Source: an uncultured Desulfosarcina sp. | GTDB taxonomy: Bacteria; Desulfobacterota; Desulfobacteria; Desulfobacterales; Desulfosarcinaceae | DNA: 64,000 nucleotides | Direction: 5' to 3' | NCBI RefSeq assembly: GCF_963668215.1 | Contig: NZ_OY764190.1 | Coordinates: 5,642,001-5,706,000, forward strand | Shown here: positions 35,244 to 43,803 of the stretch, in pieces | Layout of the letters: every line of letters starts with the position of its first letter | How positions within the stretch are numbered: position 1 is the first letter of the stretch | Notes under the pieces: model-generated | The model's input: only the letters and a program-made list of their open reading frames with translations | Databases searched by the model: none | Told to the model about the DNA's origin: nothing | Position numbers and translations under genes: made by a program

Positions 35244-35612
35244 ATGAAAAAGCCTTTCAAACTCTTAATTATCGACGACAGCGAAGAAATCCTCACGGCG
35301 TTGACCAATTTCTTCACTCAGAAAAATTATGAAGTGACTTCAGCCGCCAACGGACTTGACGGGCTGAAATATATCGAAGCCAAGGACGCCTCTTTCGACC
35401 TGATCATCACGGATCTGGTACTGCCCAACATCAGTGGCGTGGCGATCATTTCCATCGTCAAGAAAAAATTCCCCCAGACCCCGGTTATCGCCATCACGGG
35501 TTGGGGAGAACATCCGGAGTCGCTGGCCAAGGAGGCCCATGCCGATTACGTGCTGGAAAAACCGTTTAAATTGCCTGAGTTGGAAGCGCTGGCAAAGAAA
35601 CTGTTGAAATGA
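35244..35612 (+). CDS. Single-domain response regulator
   Basis: A 122-residue stand-alone receiver. It has LLIIDDSEEI (acidic pair), LIITDLVLPN with the phospho-Asp, VIAITGWGE with the conserved Thr and VLEKPFK with the conserved Lys. All phosphorylation residues are intact. It has no output domain and is 33 bp upstream of a sigma-54 activator lacking a receiver. The two probably act as a split version of an NtrC-type regulator, or the receiver is a phosphorelay partner. The cognate kinase is unknown. Confidence 0.9.
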   Translation: MKKPFKLLIIDDSEEILTALTNFFTQKNYEVTSAANGLDGLKYIEAKDASFDLIITDLVLPNISGVAIISIVKKKFPQTPVIAITGWGEHPESLAKEAHADYVLEKPFKLPELEALAKKLLK

Positions 35613-35645
35613 CTGTAGACTATATTTTCTTAATTTTTCGGGTAG

Positions 35646-36707
35646 ATGATGAGCGAACAGTCAAAATCTAAAATGGGGCCACCCATTATCGGTGTGAGCA
35701 GGAACATGGAGCGAGTTCGGGAGCTGATCGAACACGTGGCTCACACGGGACTGAATACCGTTGTTTTCGGTGAAAGCGGAGTGGGCAAGGAGGTCGTTGC
35801 CCAGAATCTCTACCAGAAATCGCCCCGCCTGGGCAAGCCGTTCATCAAGATCAACTGCGCGGCATTGCCCGAGGGCCTGCTGGAGAGCGAACTGTTCGGT
35901 TACGAGCGCGGGGCGTTCACTGGAGCGGAACAAAAGAAAAAAGGCAAGTTCCAACTGGCCCACAGCGGGGTGTTGCTGCTGGACGAAATCGGGGACATGT
36001 CGCTTCCTCTCCAGGCCAAGCTACTTCACGTTCTTCAAAGCGGCGGCGAGTTTTCTCCCCTTGGATCCGAGAAAGAGGTCAGGGCCGATACGTGGGTGAT
36101 TGCCGCCACGAACCACGACCTGAAAAAAGACATTGAAGAGGGTCGATTTCGCGAGGATCTCTATTATCGGCTCAACATCATTAAAATTTACCTGGCGCCA
36201 TTGCGTGACCGGCCCGAAGACATCCCTCCGCTCATCGATTTTTACATCCAAGAGTATACCTCCATGCTCAACAACCGGCACATCGCCAAGCCGGACGACA
36301 AGGTGATCGATCGCTTGTGCGCCTACAGTTGGCCGGGCAATGTTCGCGAGCTGCAAAATGTTCTCAAGCGGATGCTGGTTTTAGGGGACTGCACCCAGAT
36401 CGTTGACGAACTTTTCGAAAGCGAACAGTTCGTCGCCAAGGAGGATGGCGGCGCTGAGGAATTGAATCATCATGCCTCGCTGGCCAGGATACTCGATCTG
36501 GGGGGAGAAAATTCACCGGACAATCAGTCTTTTTCGCTGAAGACCGCCAAAAGGAAAGCGGTGGAAATGGTGGAACGGGAAATCATTTCCCACGTGCTCG
36601 ATAAAACCGAGTGGAATCGCAGCAAGGCTTCGAAGATATTGAAAATCAGCTACAAAACGCTGCTTTATAAGATTAGCGATTTGAATATAGTGCCACCGGA
36701 GAAGTAA
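35646..36707 (+). CDS. Sigma-54-dependent Fis-family activator without receiver domain
   Basis: A 353-residue bacterial enhancer-binding protein starting almost directly with the AAA+ core. It has GESGVGKE Walker A (42-49), the intact GAFTGA loop (89-94), LLLDEIGD Walker B (110-117), FREDLYYRLNI, and SWPGNVRELQN. The C-terminal Fis-type helix-turn-helix is WNRSKASKILKISYKTLLYK. It can contact sigma-54, unlike the degenerate protein at 33138-34481. The shared HTH wording (ISYKSMLNKAKV versus ISYKTLLYKISD) suggests related DNA targets. Control of the EPS locus is plausible but unproven. Confidence 0.93.
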   Translation: MMSEQSKSKMGPPIIGVSRNMERVRELIEHVAHTGLNTVVFGESGVGKEVVAQNLYQKSPRLGKPFIKINCAALPEGLLESELFGYERGAFTGAEQKKKGKFQLAHSGVLLLDEIGDMSLPLQAKLLHVLQSGGEFSPLGSEKEVRADTWVIAATNHDLKKDIEEGRFREDLYYRLNIIKIYLAPLRDRPEDIPPLIDFYIQEYTSMLNNRHIAKPDDKVIDRLCAYSWPGNVRELQNVLKRMLVLGDCTQIVDELFESEQFVAKEDGGAEELNHHASLARILDLGGENSPDNQSFSLKTAKRKAVEMVEREIISHVLDKTEWNRSKASKILKISYKTLLYKISDLNIVPPEK

Positions 36708-36720
36708 GTCCAAAACAAAC

Positions 36721-36810
36721 AGATGGACGATGGAAGACCGCTTCGCTCGGATGATGGATGATTGAAGCGGTCTTCCATCTTCCATCGTCCATCTTCCATC
36801 ATCCCTCTTC
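36721..36810. repeat. Heptad inverted repeat downstream of the FGE-fold gene
   Basis: Left arm GATGGACGATGGAAGACCGC (from 36723) is matched by right arm GCGGTCTTCCATCTTCCATC and further CATCTTCCATCATCC. The TGA stop of the FGE-fold gene lies within the right arm (GGGATGATGG on the coding strand). Confidence 0.8.
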
Positions 36811-38034
36811 CTTCGTTCTTTTCACTTCCATCACCACCCGAAACCCCAGCGCCGGACCGAACAATTCGGGATCGAATCGGAACCGCCGGGCACAGCGAGC
36901 ACTCCAGGCATCCAAATGCCAGCTTCCGCCGCGGATGACATGATCCCGGCCACCCTGGGAAACCATCGGATCGTTTTTGGAATGGCTACGGTAAGCATCA
37001 GAGAGATAGAAGTCCCGGCACCACTCCCATACGTTGCCGCTCATGTCATAAATTCCCAATGCGTTTGGGCTCTTCTGTCCCACTGGTGCCGTTGAACCGG
37101 TGGTGATGTTGTCCGCAAACCAGCCCACCGTCTCCAATTCCTGCCCGCCGGCATAGCGTTCGTTTTTACCGCCGCTGCGGGCGGCGTATTCCCACTGGGC
37201 TTCAGACGGCAGATCAAAGTGATAGCCTGTCGGCGACTGCACGTTGAGCCGATCAATGAACGCCATGACATTGGCCAGCGAGACCTGTTCGACCGGGTGA
37301 TTCTCCCCGATACAACTGGAAGGATTTTCGTCCATGAGGCGCTGCCACTGGGCCTGGGTCACCGGCGTGGTGGCAATGGCAAAGGGCGAAAGGGTGACCT
37401 CGTGGACCGGCTTTTCGTCATCCGCACCTTCATCGAAGCTATCGCCCATGGAAAACGTTCCTTCGGGAACCCAAACGAAAGTCATATCAGTAATCGGGTC
37501 CGTGTATGGTTTGCCGGGTTTAACGCCAGGCAGCCTGTCTTCTGTGGTCTGTTCCATTAAAATAGAAGAAGGCGTGTGGCCCACAATGCCTGTCTCCAGG
37601 TCTGGATCGACGATTTCTGCTTCTGCTGCAAACAGACGCAGCCAGGCATGGATGAAACACAGGCTTGCCGATGATGGTGTTGCCATGTTTTCAAGCCAGT
37701 TTGAAAATGCTCCCAAGTTTACGATCCTGGAAAGATCGAATTTTAACAAAGACAACTTTTCAGCCTTGCCAACCAAGTCTTCGCGGGCAAACAGATCGAT
37801 CATTTTTTGACTGTCGAACTGCCTGAAATCGCCATTTTCCCCGCCAATTTCAATTTCCCGTTCCAATAATTCGCGCATCATCGCCGGAGAAGCCTGACCG
37901 CGAACCTGAGAATATATGGATTTCAACAGTTCAATGAAAATCTCCCGGGCCAAAAGGCACGCCTCAACGGCTTCGCCTGACTGCGCCAGTTCCTGGAGTC
38001 GATTCAATCGACGGCTGATCTCTTTTGGTTTCAT
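36799..38034 (-). CDS. FGE-fold (SUMF1-like) protein with a novel helical N-terminal domain
   Basis: Residues from about 185 to 405 form a formylglycine-generating-enzyme fold. It has FVWVPEGTFSMGDSFDEGAD, HEVTLSPFAIATTPVTQAQW, LPSEAQWEYAARSGG, YDMSGNVWEWCRD, VIRGGSW and GFRVVM. The cysteine pair needed for sulfatase activation is missing. The stretch after RGGSW reads HLDAWSARCARR, where Trp replaces the active-site Cys. It is thus more likely a non-sulfatase member (ligand-binding or EgtB/PvdO-like) than a true FGE. The first 160 residues are predicted helical and unlike domains I know. Its stop codon lies in a heptad array. Confidence 0.8.
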   Translation of the reverse strand: MKPKEISRRLNRLQELAQSGEAVEACLLAREIFIELLKSIYSQVRGQASPAMMRELLEREIEIGGENGDFRQFDSQKMIDLFAREDLVGKAEKLSLLKFDLSRIVNLGAFSNWLENMATPSSASLCFIHAWLRLFAAEAEIVDPDLETGIVGHTPSSILMEQTTEDRLPGVKPGKPYTDPITDMTFVWVPEGTFSMGDSFDEGADDEKPVHEVTLSPFAIATTPVTQAQWQRLMDENPSSCIGENHPVEQVSLANVMAFIDRLNVQSPTGYHFDLPSEAQWEYAARSGGKNERYAGGQELETVGWFADNITTGSTAPVGQKSPNALGIYDMSGNVWEWCRDFYLSDAYRSHSKNDPMVSQGGRDHVIRGGSWHLDAWSARCARRFRFDPELFGPALGFRVVMEVKRTKEEG

Positions 38035-38107
38035 TGAACATAACTCCCTAATTTCATACGATTGCCCACGCCCAGACAGTCAAACCACTTCCACCGCCCA
38101 GTTTATC

Positions 38108-38412
38108 CCGCATGGCGGGACTTCGCTCGAGACGCGAAGAACGCAACGTTTTTAAGCCACGGACACACACGGTCGAACACGGACAAAGGGTTTAAAAGCA
38201 GCCTTCGGCCGGAAAGCAGATAAAGGACACGGATAAACGCGGATGAACACGGATAAACACAAATCTGGCGAAAAAAGGATCAGCTTCACTGAATTCAAAA
38301 CAACCGATCTATCCGTGTATATCTGTGAAGATCCGTGTCCATTTTAAACCAATCCAACCAAACAACCAATGAAACGATCTAATCTCTCTGCGCCCTCTGC
38401 GCCTCTGCGGTG
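38108..38412. repeat. Nested inverted-repeat element, copy D
   Basis: Inner unit 38221-38347 starts GGACACGGATAAACGCGGAT and ends AAGATCCGTGTCC, with core GGATCAGCTTCACTGAATTC. Outer parts are TCGAGACGCGAAGAACGCAA and CGCCCTCTGCGCCTCTGCGG. The best preserved copy, it fills the gap between the FGE-fold gene and mtaB. Confidence 0.8.
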
Positions 38413-38425
38413 AAAAAATCCCACA

Positions 38426-39757
38426 TCATAAAGCCCTACCCTCCGGCACCCCATCCGCCGAAACTCCCTGAATCTCAACTTGCTGAAATGTGTTGGTCAG
38501 TTCGTCCGGCCCATCGAAGAGCACAGGGATATAGTTGTCCGTCAACCCCTTCAAGCGTCCATCCTTTTTTTCGCGGGTCTCTTCCACCAGCACGGTAACC
38601 GTTCGGCCGACGTGGCGTTCGTAAAAAGAGCGCCGTTTTTGCGCCCCCAGTTTTCGCATGCGTTGACACCGCTCCTTGATCGTCTGAACGGGCACCTGGT
38701 TTTCATATGAATACGCAGGCGTACCATTTCTGGCGGAAAAGGGGAAAACATGCAGATAGGCAACAGGCAGCGAGGCAATCAGGTCGTAGGTTTGGTCGAA
38801 AGCTGCATCCGTCTCGCCGGGAAACCCGATCAGGGTGTCCACACCGATGGCCGCATCGGGAACGCGATCGATGATTTTTTTTACAAGGATACTGAAATCG
38901 TCTCGGCCATAAGGGCGGTGCATGCGGTTCAAAATCCCGTCATCACCGCTTTGAAGGGGAATGTGAAAATGCCGGCAAAGCCTGCCGGGCATTTTTTTAT
39001 CGGTGACGGCCAGATCGATAATGGCATCGGACAACTCAGCCGGCTCGATGGAACTTACCCGGACCCGGTCGATGGCGCCGGCCTGTCGAATCTGGCAAAG
39101 CAATTCGTACAAGCTGGTTTCAGGATTTAGATCCTGGCCGTAGCAGCCGATGTGGATGCCGGTCAGAACAACTTCCCGATTTCCCAACTTCGCCAGGGAT
39201 ACCACCTGGTCCAGGACCTGTTCCATGGGCAGGCTGCGGCTCCGGCCTCGGGCATGAGGCACAATGCAGTAGGTGCAAAAGGCGTTGCAACCGTCCTGAA
39301 TTTTAATAAACGGCCGGGTTCGACCGCCATGGGCGATGCCCGGCAACATTTCGAATTGAGCCGGACCGGCAACATCCGGACATTTTACAGGAGCAATCCG
39401 ATCCCTATTCTTTCCAAGACCGGATAAAATCTCATTTGAAATCTGGTGCTTATCCCGGTTGCCGACCACCAGGTCAACCCCTTCGATGGCAGCCAGTTCC
39501 TCCGGCGCCATCTGGGCATGACAGCCTGTAACCACAATCCGGGCACCTGGATTCGCCCGAATGGCCTGTCGAACCGCCTGACGGCTCTGCATGGCCGCCT
39601 TGGATGTAACTGTACAGGTATTGATAATAACTACTTCGGCTTCACCGCTTTCATCGCAGGTGAACCCCTGTCCCGATTCCAGCAAGGCATTGCAGATGGA
39701 CTCTGACTCGCATTGGTTGACCTTGCAGCCGAGGGTTTTGATGACAAGTTTTTTCAT
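38426..39757 (-). CDS. mtaB: tRNA t6A37 methylthiotransferase MtaB
   Basis: A 443-residue radical-SAM methylthiotransferase. The N-terminal UPF0004 domain starts KTLGCKVNQCESESI, with further cysteines in NTCTVTSKA and VVTGCHAQ binding the auxiliary cluster. The radical SAM site is CNAFCTYCIVPHARG. A C-terminal TRAM-like domain follows (VLVEETREKKDGRLKGLTDN). It converts t6A37 of ANN-decoding tRNAs to ms2t6A. The LGCKVNQ wording distinguishes MtaB from MiaB and RimO. It is next to mnmA, also a tRNA thiolation gene. Confidence 0.93.
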   Translation of the reverse strand: MKKLVIKTLGCKVNQCESESICNALLESGQGFTCDESGEAEVVIINTCTVTSKAAMQSRQAVRQAIRANPGARIVVTGCHAQMAPEELAAIEGVDLVVGNRDKHQISNEILSGLGKNRDRIAPVKCPDVAGPAQFEMLPGIAHGGRTRPFIKIQDGCNAFCTYCIVPHARGRSRSLPMEQVLDQVVSLAKLGNREVVLTGIHIGCYGQDLNPETSLYELLCQIRQAGAIDRVRVSSIEPAELSDAIIDLAVTDKKMPGRLCRHFHIPLQSGDDGILNRMHRPYGRDDFSILVKKIIDRVPDAAIGVDTLIGFPGETDAAFDQTYDLIASLPVAYLHVFPFSARNGTPAYSYENQVPVQTIKERCQRMRKLGAQKRRSFYERHVGRTVTVLVEETREKKDGRLKGLTDNYIPVLFDGPDELTNTFQQVEIQGVSADGVPEGRAL

Positions 39758-39774
39758 GAAAATAGTGTATTGGT

Positions 39775-39870
39775 TCGTTCGTTGGATTGGTTGAATTGGT
39801 TCTTCTCTCGCCCATAATCCGGTGCTTGTCCGCTATCAGCTATCAGCTATGAGCGATCAGCTATCGGCTG
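39775..39870. repeat. Heptad arrays between mnmA and mtaB
   Basis: TTGGTTCGTTCGTTGGATTG is followed by CTATCAG/AGCTATC-type units at 39832-39868. MnmA's last residues TADS and TGA stop are written in these units. Confidence 0.75.
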
Positions 39871-40906
39871 TTTGGATCCAGCCACCACCGACTACCTCCT
39901 CCCCCCGATAAAAAACGGCGCCCTGGCCCGGCGTAACCGAAGACTGTGGCTCGTCGAACCGCACCGTTGCCCCCCCTTTTTCGTCCGGCGTCACCGTGGA
40001 TGCGGCAGCCCGGTGCCGGTAGCGGATACGTGTATCCACGGCCAGCGGGCCATCGGAAACATCGACAATCCAGTTGATGTTTCGAACCCGGCATTCGGAG
40101 GTGTAGCGCTCCTCTTTAAAGCCGACAACCAGGCGGTTGCGCCGGGTATCGATGCGGATCACGTAGTAAGGTCGGCTGGCCGGGCAATTGATGCCCCGAC
40201 GCTGACCGATGGTGTAGCGATGCAATCCCTCGTGAGCGCCCACGCGGCGACCTTGGGTATCCACGATCTCTCCCGGTCGGGGGACCATACCGGCAGTCTC
40301 CACAAGAAAATCGGCGTAGCTGGAGTCCCGCACGAAACAGACGTCCTGGCTTTCGGAACGGGCGACCGGCGCAAGCTCCTTCTCCTCAGCCAGCGCCCTG
40401 ACCTGGTCCTTGGTCCAGGTACCCAGCGGGAAACAGGCCCGGGAAAGCTGATCCTGGGTAAGACGGGCAAGAAAATAGGACTGGTCCTTGCCGCCGTCCA
40501 CGCCCTTGAGCAATCGGTATCGACCGGAGGCCCCCATATCCGCCCTTGCATAATGGCCGGTCGCTAAATGGGTTGCACCCAACTGGATCGCTTTTTGAAG
40601 CAGGACACCAAACTTGATCGTCGGGTTGCATACCAGGCAGGGGTTGGGCGTCTCTCCGTTTTGATAGGCAGCGGCAAAATAATCCACAACCGTTTTTCTG
40701 AACTGCGCTTTGAGATCGACGACTTGCACCGGAATATCCAATGGCTGAAAAAGCGCCTGGATTTGCGTCGGCCCCGGATCACACGGTTTTTCAAAACCTG
40801 TAAGAAAGTGGAAGCCGAAGATCTCTTTGGCTTGCTTTTTAAGAAGGTAGGCAGCCACCAGGGAATCGATGCCCCCGGAAAGCGCAATGGCAATGGGACC
40901 GGTCAT
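39857..40906 (-). CDS. mnmA: tRNA 2-thiouridine(34) synthase MnmA
   Basis: A 349-residue PP-loop enzyme. SGGIDSL (10-16) is the PP-loop, with nucleophile Cys in NPCLVCNP and second Cys in SESQDVCFV. The target-binding domain reads YTIGQRRG. It thiolates U34 of Lys, Glu and Gln tRNAs with ATP and a persulfide donor. The start overlaps the NIL-ferredoxin stop by four bases (ATGA). That pairing is common in anaerobes and suggests the small iron-sulfur protein helps sulfur delivery. The C-terminus TADS is heptad-encoded. Confidence 0.94.
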   Translation of the reverse strand: MTGPIAIALSGGIDSLVAAYLLKKQAKEIFGFHFLTGFEKPCDPGPTQIQALFQPLDIPVQVVDLKAQFRKTVVDYFAAAYQNGETPNPCLVCNPTIKFGVLLQKAIQLGATHLATGHYARADMGASGRYRLLKGVDGGKDQSYFLARLTQDQLSRACFPLGTWTKDQVRALAEEKELAPVARSESQDVCFVRDSSYADFLVETAGMVPRPGEIVDTQGRRVGAHEGLHRYTIGQRRGINCPASRPYYVIRIDTRRNRLVVGFKEERYTSECRVRNINWIVDVSDGPLAVDTRIRYRHRAAASTVTPDEKGGATVRFDEPQSSVTPGQGAVFYRGEEVVGGGWIQTADS

Positions 40907-41331
40907 TCAAAAAAAAGCTGATTGGTGGGACGCACTTCCATAGCCCGCGGCGGACAGGCAGGAACGCAAAGTTCACAGACACTGCATTTCTGCTGATCGA
41001 ATTCCACTTCCATCTCCGGTCTTTTGACATACAGCGCACCGGTCGGGCACACGGCGGTACAGGCGCCGCAGTGGGTGCACTTGCTGATATTGCGTTTGAT
41101 TTCGCTGGAGGCGTTTTGTACGTCCACCCCCTGCTCTTTCAGGTAGTTGACCCCCGCTTTAAAATCCTTGCGGCTGCCGGAAATCTCCAACACCATGAAT
41201 CCCTCTTTTCTTGGAAGGATGCCGGCATTGAGAATGTTGAAAAAAAGATCGAACTCCCGAGCCAGAGTGCAGACGATCGGTTTTTGAACTTCCGTGACGG
41301 GAAACCGTAATTTGAGTATTTTCGAGTACAC
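40903..41331 (-). CDS. NIL-domain ferredoxin
   Basis: A 142-residue protein. The N-terminal NIL domain (about 1-75, ILKLRFPVTEVQKPIVCTLA) resembles the substrate-sensing domain of methionine transporters. Two [4Fe-4S] motifs follow, CTHCGACTAVCPTGAL and CSVCELCVPACPPRAM. Similar proteins in anaerobes are tied to sulfur trafficking or homocysteine formation. The four-base overlap with mnmA points to a role in tRNA thiolation here. This is inference from gene order. Confidence 0.9.
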   Translation of the reverse strand: MYSKILKLRFPVTEVQKPIVCTLAREFDLFFNILNAGILPRKEGFMVLEISGSRKDFKAGVNYLKEQGVDVQNASSEIKRNISKCTHCGACTAVCPTGALYVKRPEMEVEFDQQKCSVCELCVPACPPRAMEVRPTNQLFFE

Positions 41332-41424
41332 GCGTGCCTCCGTGAATCTTTACTTTTTATGGTAGGCGTGTAATTTAGGATTTTAATTGCATTTAGTCAA
41401 CCTTGGGGAGAAACCGTATTATAG

Positions 41425-41566
41425 GGTTCAAGGATTCAAGGATTCGAGTGGAAAGCGTAAAAACCAAAAAGAATCTTGTATGCACCATACGTTTGTTAAA
41501 AATTTTGTACCACCCCTGAAACACCCCGCTTGACCCCTTGAATCCTCGAACCCTGGAATCCTATTT
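41425..41566. repeat. Inverted short-repeat bracket without a gene
   Basis: Left GGTTCAAGGATTCAAGGATTC (in pieces) and right CCTTGAATCC, TCGAACC, TGGAATCC enclose about 80 bp. It looks like an empty version of the bracketed cassettes. It fills most of the 310-bp gap between the NIL-ferredoxin and acyltransferase genes. Confidence 0.6.
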
Positions 41567-41641
41567 CACGATCACCTATGCCTAACCAAAAGAGTAAAAA
41601 AACAACCTATTCCGAAAAATGTCTCTGAAGCGGACCCGCCC

Positions 41642-43798
41642 ATGAATCCTTTCGCATACCGCACCACCAGCCTGGCCATCAAAGCCATCGCCGGCCTCAG
41701 TCGCGCCCGTCTGAACCTCCACGGCGCCGAGCAGATCCCGGAAGGACCGACCATTTTCGTGGTCAACCACTTCACGCGGATCGAAACCTTCCTGCTGCCC
41801 TACCACTTTCATCGGCTTACCGGCAGGCCGGTGTGGGCCCTGGCCGCGGCGGAATTGTTTGTCGGCAGGTTCGGGCGGTATATCGAGCAATTGGGCGCCG
41901 TTTCCACCCGCTCGCCGGACCGGGACCGTCTGATGGTAAAAACCCTGCTCGCCGCCGAAGCGAACTGGTTGATCTTTCCCGAAGGCCGCATGGTGAAAAA
42001 CAAGAAGATCATGGAAAAGGGCCGCTTCATGATCTCCTATGCCGGCGGAAAACATCCGCCCCATACCGGAGCGGCCACTCTGGCCTTGAGAACGGAGTTC
42101 TACCGCCAGCGCCTGTTGGGACTGATGGCCAACAATCCCGAAGAAACGCAGCGATTGGTCGATCTGTTTCAACTCGAATCAACGGAAGCCATCTGCCGGC
42201 AGGCCACCTGCATCGTGCCGGTCAACCTCACTTACTATCCGCTGCGGGCCAGGGAAAATGCGCTAAATCGTCTGACCGAGCTGTTGGTAAAGGGCCTTCC
42301 CCAACGGGTCACCGAAGAAATCATCACCGAAGGAGACATGCTGCTGTCCGGCGTGGATATCGATATCCGCTTCGGCCGGCCCATCGAAATTTCCGATTAT
42401 CTCGACTGCAAACGCATCCAGAAAGATATTCGCAATCCCGGCCGAATCGGATTCGACGACGCCATCTCCTCGAAAAAACGCATGCGGCGCGCAGCATTGA
42501 AAATCATGCAGCGATACATGGCCGACATCTACCGGATGACCACCGTCAACCACGATCACTTGCTGGCCTCCTGCCTGAAAAAATTACCCGTCAGGCAGAT
42601 AGACACGGATAATCTAAAACGTCGGGTGTTTTTGGCCTCCCAGAGCGACAAAGCGACAAGCGGCTACTTTTTCCACAACAACTTTGAAAAAGATCAGGTG
42701 CACCTGCTCACCGACGACCGCTACCGCCATTTCTCCGAATTTATGGACTTCGCCATTGAAAAAGGTGTGGTCAAAACCAGCAAAAGCGGATTGGAAAAGG
42801 ATCCTGCCCGTCTGGCCGCTATGTTCGATTTCCACCGTTTTCGCATCGACAACCCCATTGCGGTGATCGCCAACGAGGTCGAACCGCTGACCCGCCTGCA
42901 ACAAAAAATTTCCCGCTTGAGCTGGATGCCCGAATTCTGGCTGAAACGCAAGGTGGCCCGTCTTCTTCTCCGGCGTTCGTTGGACGAGTTCAATCGCGAT
43001 TATGACGCCTGGGCCGAACCAACTGTTTCCAAACCACCCGGCGTGGCCCGTCCCGTCCTGATTCGGGGAGACCGCCGCCGGATCGGGGTTGTTCTGGCCC
43101 ATGGCTACATGGCCGCACCCGCGGAAGTGATGGGATTGGCCCGCTTCCTGGGGAAAAGAGGCTACTGGGTGTACACACCCCGCCTGAAAGGCCATGGCAC
43201 GGCCCCGGAAGATCTGGCCAACTGTCGTTTTTCCGATTGGATCGATTCCATGGATGCCGGCTACGCCGTCATCAGCAATTTATGCCGGCGGGTGATTGCC
43301 GGCGGCTTTTCCACCGGTGCCGGTCTGGCCCTCGACCTGGCCCAGCGGGTACCGGAAGTGGCCGGTGTTTTCGCGGTTTCCGCGCCGCTGCGGCTTCAGG
43401 ATGTATCGGCCCGTTTCGTGCCTGCGGTGGATGTCTGGAATCGCGTCATGGGACGGTTTCACATGGAAGATGCAAAAAAAACATTTGTGGACAACCAGCC
43501 GGAAAACCCCCACATCAACTACCTGAAAAACCCCATCTCCGGCGTTCGCGAACTGGAGCGCCTCATGACCGCGCTGGAACCGCGCCTGCCACTGATTACG
43601 CAACCGGCCCTGCTCATCCAATCCCGGGAGGATCCGGTGGTCAATCCCAAGGGAACCGAAAAAATATTCAAGCTTTTGGGATCCGAAGACAAACAGATGG
43701 TGATGTTCAATTTCCAGCGGCACGGTATTCTACTGGGAGAAGGCTCCGAGCGAGTGTACCGGACCATTGGCAATTTCATTGACCAAGTTGGGAAATAG
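41642..43798 (+). CDS. Fusion of PlsC-like acyltransferase and alpha/beta hydrolase
   Basis: A 718-residue two-domain protein. Residues about 20-300 form a PlsC/glycerolipid acyltransferase fold with VVNHFTRIE (His43 to Glu48, an HX4E instead of HX4D site) and the substrate motif FPEGRM. A linker follows. Residues about 475-715 form an alpha/beta hydrolase: VVLAHGYMAAPAEVMGLARF, TPRLKGHGTAP, nucleophile Ser in GGFSTGAG, acid in SREDPVV and the last His in RHGILLGEG. That half resembles monoacylglycerol lipases/esterases. Joining acyl transfer and acyl hydrolysis suggests a lipid-remodelling enzyme. No membrane anchor is obvious. It is five bases upstream of the M48 protease. Confidence 0.87.
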   Translation: MNPFAYRTTSLAIKAIAGLSRARLNLHGAEQIPEGPTIFVVNHFTRIETFLLPYHFHRLTGRPVWALAAAELFVGRFGRYIEQLGAVSTRSPDRDRLMVKTLLAAEANWLIFPEGRMVKNKKIMEKGRFMISYAGGKHPPHTGAATLALRTEFYRQRLLGLMANNPEETQRLVDLFQLESTEAICRQATCIVPVNLTYYPLRARENALNRLTELLVKGLPQRVTEEIITEGDMLLSGVDIDIRFGRPIEISDYLDCKRIQKDIRNPGRIGFDDAISSKKRMRRAALKIMQRYMADIYRMTTVNHDHLLASCLKKLPVRQIDTDNLKRRVFLASQSDKATSGYFFHNNFEKDQVHLLTDDRYRHFSEFMDFAIEKGVVKTSKSGLEKDPARLAAMFDFHRFRIDNPIAVIANEVEPLTRLQQKISRLSWMPEFWLKRKVARLLLRRSLDEFNRDYDAWAEPTVSKPPGVARPVLIRGDRRRIGVVLAHGYMAAPAEVMGLARFLGKRGYWVYTPRLKGHGTAPEDLANCRFSDWIDSMDAGYAVISNLCRRVIAGGFSTGAGLALDLAQRVPEVAGVFAVSAPLRLQDVSARFVPAVDVWNRVMGRFHMEDAKKTFVDNQPENPHINYLKNPISGVRELERLMTALEPRLPLITQPALLIQSREDPVVNPKGTEKIFKLLGSEDKQMVMFNFQRHGILLGEGSERVYRTIGNFIDQVGK

Positions 43799-43803
43799 AA
43801 TCC

